Of a DNA stretch of 10,238 nucleotides, positions 9,897 through 10,238 are shown one piece after another. The stretch spans positions 1 through 10,238 of the forward strand of contig CALSCQ010001252.1 of NCBI GenBank assembly GCA_943704525.1, given 5' to 3'. The position numbers and the translations under genes were made by a program. Numbering within the stretch: the stretch's first letter is position 1; each line of letters starts with the position of its first letter. Origin of the DNA: Pigoraptor vietnamica. Taxonomy: Eukaryota > Opisthokonta > Filasterea. A model generated the notes under the pieces. That model searched no databases and was not told where the DNA came from. It worked only from the letters and a program-made list of their open reading frames with translations.

Positions 9897-10149
9897 ACAA
9901 GATCACGCAACACGTATGTTCTGTACACACGCGTGCACCACTGCAACCAAGACACAGTGCAGTTTCGCCCATACCCACCAGCGCGTTGAACTTTGTGATG
10001 CCGTACGAGGGAAGCGTCGCGTACTTGCGCACGTAATGGTACATGGCGTTCTGCGTGTTGATCCCGCGCAGCTTGTTGTACTCTTCCGCCACGAGCTTAT
10101 CAATTTTCTTCACCTTCTGGAATTCCGCGGGAAGCACCTCGCTCACAAC
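9188..10149 (-). CDS. Talin-like FERM domain protein, last four exons (5' end outside the window)
   Basis: Exons 10149-9979, 9788-9699, 9574-9482 and 9280-9188 (171, 90, 93, 93 bases, ending TAA) give the C-terminal 148 residues. All introns are phase 0. Exon one carries an F2-like helical segment (VLPAEFQKVKKIDKL… YHYVRKYATLPSYGITKFNAL), which parallels talin head sequence around its FLP…E and YVKLARSLKTYGVSFF region. The next exons form an F3/PTB-like fold: LDHVIVGVSAREGILRIDAKT, then YPLKFVNHFSCTPEAFKLYFGE, then VMVVQTSEGDAISRLLEGYAHLIL, matching talin's VQTTEGEQISQLIAGYIDIIL. F3 binds integrin tails or phosphoinositides in talin and acts at membrane-cytoskeleton contacts. Unlike talin, no rod follows: translation stops seven residues after LIL. 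A kindlin, MyTH4-FERM myosin or other protein ending in FERM remains possible, because the N-terminal part is not visible. Confidence 0.8.
9281..9481 (-). other. FERM gene intron (201 bp)
   Basis: The donor is GAAGAG|GTGCGC and the acceptor AAATTCTTTCAG|GTGATGG, phase 0. It is a multiple of three with no in-frame stop, so it reads through as open frame, but talin alignment requires its removal (FGEKAEE|VMVVQTSEG). Confidence 0.85.
9575..9698 (-). other. FERM gene intron (124 bp)
   Basis: The donor is ACCAAC|GTGAGT and the acceptor CTCTTTCTTTTGCAG|GAAATT, phase 0. Both sites are near the general eukaryotic consensus. It joins DAKTN to EIVDKYP, a step continuous with the talin F3 strand pair. 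Confidence 0.88.
9789..9978 (-). other. FERM gene intron (190 bp) with compound microsatellite
   Basis: The donor is GCGCTG|GTGGGT and the acceptor GCGCCACGCAG|GAACCC, phase 0. It joins FNAL to EPNPKKKKLDH. The GTATGG four bases downstream is out of phase and was rejected as the donor. Confidence 0.75.
9847..9898 (+). repeat. Compound microsatellite (C)16 (AC)n (GC)n
   Basis: Sixteen C bases (9847-9862) are followed by nine AC units, then seven GC units, then ACACA. On the transcribed strand the RNA would contain a G16 run preceded by GU and GC alternation. The C-run length is prone to sequencing and assembly error. Confidence 0.95.
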
Positions 10150-10238
10150 CTGCGAGAGAAGTCGCGAACGGCAAATATTAGACAGGAGTGTAGTGTGGCC
10201 GTTGGGGTCAGGCACAAAGGGAGGGGCGTGGAGGGAGG
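10150..10238 (-). other. 3' end of a further upstream FERM gene intron
   Basis: The acceptor CTTCTCTCGCAG|GTTGTG is preceded by a CTAAT branch-like sequence about 40 bases upstream. No exon is recognisable before the window ends. The last 20 bases are purine-rich on the plus strand. Confidence 0.6.

Overview
The window looks like nuclear DNA of a GC-rich unicellular eukaryote. Genes are interrupted by short spliceosomal introns with GT-AG ends, most donors read GTGCG, and the noncoding DNA is full of CA/GT microsatellite. One gene encodes a talin-type FERM module and another carries a SUEL-type galactose-binding lectin domain. Talin is known from Amoebozoa and Obazoa (opisthokonts and relatives), so an amoebozoan or unicellular holozoan/apusozoan-like protist is the best guess. 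The species cannot be read from the sequence.

Layout. (1) 1-426: no recognisable gene; probably the 3' flank of the next gene. (2) 427-3126, minus strand: a four-exon gene for an unusual PPP-type metallophosphatase. The spliced product is 725 residues, and all six expected metal ligands appear to be kept. (3) 3127-3679: a divergent promoter region with CACGTG boxes, a CArG-like box and CA-rich tracts. (4) 3680-5817, plus strand: a two-exon F-box/leucine-rich-repeat gene. Its 773-bp intron contains about 155 bp of pure (CA)n inside a larger CA/CG-rich block. (5) 5818-6053: short convergent 3' spacer. (6) 6054-8651, minus strand: an uninterrupted 865-residue type II membrane protein with a signal anchor, a proline-rich stem, an O-fucosyltransferase-like domain and a C-terminal SUEL lectin domain. 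(7) 8652-9187: spacer with the promoter of that gene and the 3' flank of the next. (8) 9188-10149, minus strand: the last four exons of a talin-like FERM (F2-F3) gene whose 5' part lies beyond the window.

The exon models were built by hand from splice signals and reading phase. They close exactly: the phosphatase exons sum to 2178 bases (726 codons), the F-box exons to 1365 (455 codons), and the visible FERM exons to 447 (149 codons). The four genes do not form an obvious pathway. They fit general eukaryotic cell biology: dephosphorylation, ubiquitin-ligase substrate choice, secretory-pathway glycosylation, and membrane-cytoskeleton linkage. No virus-derived element, transposon, CRISPR array or confident RNA gene was found. 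The most unusual items are the O-fucosyltransferase/SUEL lectin fusion, the divergent phosphatase with its own N-terminal domain, the FERM protein that stops right after F3, and the CA-repeat intron whose 5' splice site is complementary to the intron's own repeat.
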